This document shows positions 62,276 through 64,000 of a DNA stretch of 64,000 nucleotides, in pieces; the stretch's first letter is position 1, and each line of letters opens with the position of its first letter. The notes below the pieces were generated by a model. The model had not been told where the DNA came from and did not search any database. It saw nothing but the letters and a program-made list of their open reading frames with translations. Source of the DNA: Arcticibacter tournemirensis (GTDB lineage: Bacteria; Bacteroidota; Bacteroidia; Sphingobacteriales; Sphingobacteriaceae); the NCBI RefSeq assembly GCF_006716645.1, contig NZ_VFPL01000001.1, positions 4,092,001-4,156,000 on the forward strand, in the 5' to 3' direction. The position numbers were made by a program, and so were the translations under genes.

Positions 62276-63439
62276 TCAACCGGCAACCTTCAATCGTTCT
62301 GGCCCTGATTTATGATACAGTCCCACCAATTTTTCAACTGTGTAATCGATATCCTGTTCAGTATTGTACTTACCGAAGGAAAACCGGATCACTGTTCGTT
62401 CAAAATTATAATTCAGTGCATGTAACACGTGAGAACCACCTGTTGAATGACTCGTACAGGCACTGCCTCCCGAAGCAAATATATTTTGACTATCCAGGAA
62501 TGCAAGAGCCGTTGAAAACTCTGGTGACGATGGAAGAGACAAACTCAAAACAGTGTACAAGCTTTTCTGCGGGTCGGCCGAATTTCCATTAAATGAGATT
62601 TCAGGAATCTCACTTTTCAATCTGCCAATCATACGTGCTTTAAGCGACAGAATACGATTTTTGTCGGCGTCGAGGTCGCGGTATGCTATCTCAAGGGCTT
62701 TAGCCATGCCTACAATTCCCGCAACATTCTCGGTGCCGGCCCTCCATCCATTTTCCTGCCCGCCACCTTTGATGATTGAAGCAAGATTTGTACGGTTGCC
62801 ATGATACAAAAAACCAACGCCTTTCGGCCCGTTGAACTTATGAGCCGAGCCTACGATAAAATCAGCATTTATCCCGCTGAGGTCGTAGACATAATGCCCC
62901 ATCGTCTGAACGGTATCCGAATGAAACAACGCATTATATTTCCTGCATATTTGTGCGATTGTATCTATATCATTCAAATTGCCGATTTCATTATTTCCAT
63001 GCATTACGGAAACAAAAGCACGTTCCTGAAAGGCAAGGATACTCTCCAGATGCTTCAGAGAAATATTGCCTTTTGCGTCGTGCATAAGGTATAAGAGTTT
63101 TATCACTCCATCCCTTTCGAGAGACTTCAGAGTGTTCAAAACTGCATGATGCTCAAATTGAGTGGTTATTGCAAGTTTAATACCAGACGATTCTATAGCT
63201 GAGCAGATCGCTGTATTGTCGGCCTCAGTCCCCCCAGCTGTAAACAAAATCTGGCTGGGTTGTGCATTTAGAAGTCCGGCGATGGTCCCCCTTGCTTTTT
63301 CAACAGCTTTCCTTGCTTCTCTCCCCACACCATGAGCGGAAGATGGATTGCCAAATCCTTCAAAAAAGAAGGGCTCCATTTCACTAAAAGCTTCCCTGTC
63401 TAAAGGGGTCGTTGCTGCATTGTCTAAATAAATCTTCAT
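62276..63439 (-). CDS. cysteine desulfurase (NifS/IscS-like)
   Basis: The 387-aa PLP enzyme has the expected landmarks: MKIYLDNAATTPLD start, PLP-lysine K201 in SAHKFNGPKGVGF, HH at 97-98 in TQFEHHAVLN, and the active-site cysteine C328 in SGGSACTSHSTGG. It removes sulfur from cysteine as a persulfide for Fe-S clusters or thio-cofactors. Length and motifs fit the group I (IscS/NifS) type. A SAM-I riboswitch lies 100 nt upstream, implying control by S-adenosylmethionine. No iscU or suf genes are visible. Confidence 0.95.
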   Translation of the reverse strand: MKIYLDNAATTPLDREAFSEMEPFFFEGFGNPSSAHGVGREARKAVEKARGTIAGLLNAQPSQILFTAGGTEADNTAICSAIESSGIKLAITTQFEHHAVLNTLKSLERDGVIKLLYLMHDAKGNISLKHLESILAFQERAFVSVMHGNNEIGNLNDIDTIAQICRKYNALFHSDTVQTMGHYVYDLSGINADFIVGSAHKFNGPKGVGFLYHGNRTNLASIIKGGGQENGWRAGTENVAGIVGMAKALEIAYRDLDADKNRILSLKARMIGRLKSEIPEISFNGNSADPQKSLYTVLSLSLPSSPEFSTALAFLDSQNIFASGGSACTSHSTGGSHVLHALNYNFERTVIRFSFGKYNTEQDIDYTVEKLVGLYHKSGPERLKVAG

Positions 63440-63539
63440 AATAAGTTTACTTTTAATAAGCTTATTCAGATTGAAAGAAAGGAAGATTTCCGTTTGATAG
63501 TATAGCAGACGTATGCGCAGTAGTCTGGTTTTATATCAA

Positions 63540-63639
63540 CTTATCTTTTCTGCACTCCGTGCAGACAGGAATTAGCACCTTGTATTACAACAGGTTGCTA
63601 AGACTTCACAGGGCCTATCCCTCCGTCTTTCTGGATAAG
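63540..63639 (-). ncRNA. SAM-I (S-box) riboswitch upstream of cysteine desulfurase
   Basis: On the minus strand P1 is formed by CTTATC (63634-63639) and GATAAG (63540-63545). Inside are the conserved S-box elements: AGAAAGACGGAGGGA, GGCCCTGTGAAG, TAGCAACC, AAGGTGCTAATTCC. The pattern matches the SAM-I aptamer closely, including the kink-turn region and the GGUGCUAAUUCC core. No strong T-tract follows before the ATG at 63439, so control may be translational. A GTGTTA/TAACAC hairpin overlaps the 5' side of P1 and may be the alternative structure. Confidence 0.93.
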
Positions 63640-63657
63640 TGTTAAATAACACAGGGG

Positions 63658-63665
63658 CAAATATA
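63658..63665 (-). promoter_or_regulatory. -7 promoter element of the riboswitch transcript
   Basis: Minus strand TATATTTG matches TAnnTTTG exactly and lies about 19 nt upstream of the riboswitch P1 helix, so the transcript would start just before the aptamer. No -33 TTG is found at the usual spacing. Confidence 0.6.
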
Positions 63666-63776
63666 GACAATACTCTACTAATTCTATAGGATTTTATAAA
63701 TTATTTCTGAAAGGTATAAAAAGGAAGGACATTGGGGAAGGCGATACTAACTCCTGGTAAGTTTTGAAACGCAGGA

Positions 63777-63971
63777 TTAATTGAATTTTGAGAATCTATT
63801 TTCGAGACTGATCAACCATTTTTCTCTTTTTTCGCGGCTTACAGATTTCACCGAAGAAAAGTTTATCCAATTTAGATTTTTGTAACCCATCGTTTTAAAA
63901 ACACTTCGCAACATTGCTCTTCTAATCAAATTTCCGACGAGCAGGGAATACATTATGCGGGGCTTATTCAT
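63777..63971 (-). CDS. small hypothetical protein, 64 aa
   Basis: A minus-strand ATG at 63971 opens 64 residues beginning MNKPRIMYSLLVGNLIRRAM and ending ENRFSKFN; it is basic with one short hydrophobic helix. No family is recognised. It lies upstream of the riboswitch promoter and is separate from the cysteine desulfurase transcript. Its coding status is uncertain, but no better gene occupies this interval. Confidence 0.35.
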   Translation of the reverse strand: MNKPRIMYSLLVGNLIRRAMLRSVFKTMGYKNLNWINFSSVKSVSREKREKWLISLENRFSKFN

Positions 63972-64000
63972 CGTGGTGATTATTGTGACACTTTTTAAAC

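Noticed and set aside
1..64000. tRNA, rRNA, CRISPR array or complete insertion sequence
   Set aside because: I saw no cloverleaf-like sequence with conserved TTCRANY loop, no regular direct-repeat array and no intact transposase with terminal repeats; only the Rpn remnant hints at mobile DNA.

Overview
The window looks like chromosomal DNA of a Sphingobacteriaceae-type Bacteroidota (Pedobacter-like). Grounds: three SusC/SusD pairs, a periplasmic-sensor hybrid two-component regulator, two LytTR-type two-component pairs, many SPII lipoproteins with Cys-Lys/Asp after the lipobox, many AraC-type regulators, and several TAnnTTTG (-7) promoter elements typical of the phylum. Identification rests on reading the sequence only; no database search was run.

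Region 1 (1-20070) is a polysaccharide utilization locus. On the minus strand run SusC, SusD, a DUF1735/F5-8C surface lipoprotein, a GH76 enzyme with a ricin-like lectin tail, then (after a gap holding a decayed Rpn/PD-(D/E)XK transposase remnant) a GH89 alpha-N-acetylglucosaminidase, a DUF3472 protein and the first 16 codons of another exported protein. A divergent GH2 beta-galactosidase and a 1392-aa hybrid sensor/AraC regulator complete the locus. The enzymes suggest a branched glycan with alpha-mannose, beta-galactose and terminal alpha-GlcNAc.

Region 2 (20-28.8 kb) holds a DinB protein, an AraC regulator, two tandem RibD-C/DHFR-like proteins, a probable cupin-YceI-lipoprotein operon, a LytS/LytTR two-component pair and a class-C beta-lactamase-like serine hydrolase. 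Region 3 (28.8-34 kb) is a SusC/SusD pair with no enzyme beside it, closed by a strong terminator. Region 4 (34-41.5 kb) mixes regulators (two GlxA-like, one AraC) with an SRPBCC protein, an SDR, a divergent GAPDH, DUF808 and an NTF2-like protein, followed by a GNAT remnant.

Region 5 (41.5-46.1 kb) is one compact operon: TonB-dependent receptor, TPR protein, sensor kinase, LytTR regulator. Region 6 (46.2-50.2 kb) has a Kef-type antiporter and a TetR-small membrane protein-DUF3817 operon with a visible palindromic operator. Region 7 (50.2-57.3 kb) is the most accessory-looking part: a G+C-rich unknown gene bounded by hairpins, a zeta-toxin-like kinase with a 14-nt-overlapping 50-aa ORF, a clan-D alpha-galactosidase-like enzyme, an NmrA-like protein with an AraC regulator, and a frameshifted DUF4287 gene. 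Region 8 (57.3-64 kb) has a third SusC/SusD pair and a cysteine desulfurase preceded by a clear SAM-I riboswitch.

The items most worth following up are the zeta/small-ORF pair, the G+C-rich unknown gene, the receptor-TPR-two-component operon, the TetR operator overlapping its own promoter, and the SAM riboswitch ahead of a cysteine desulfurase.
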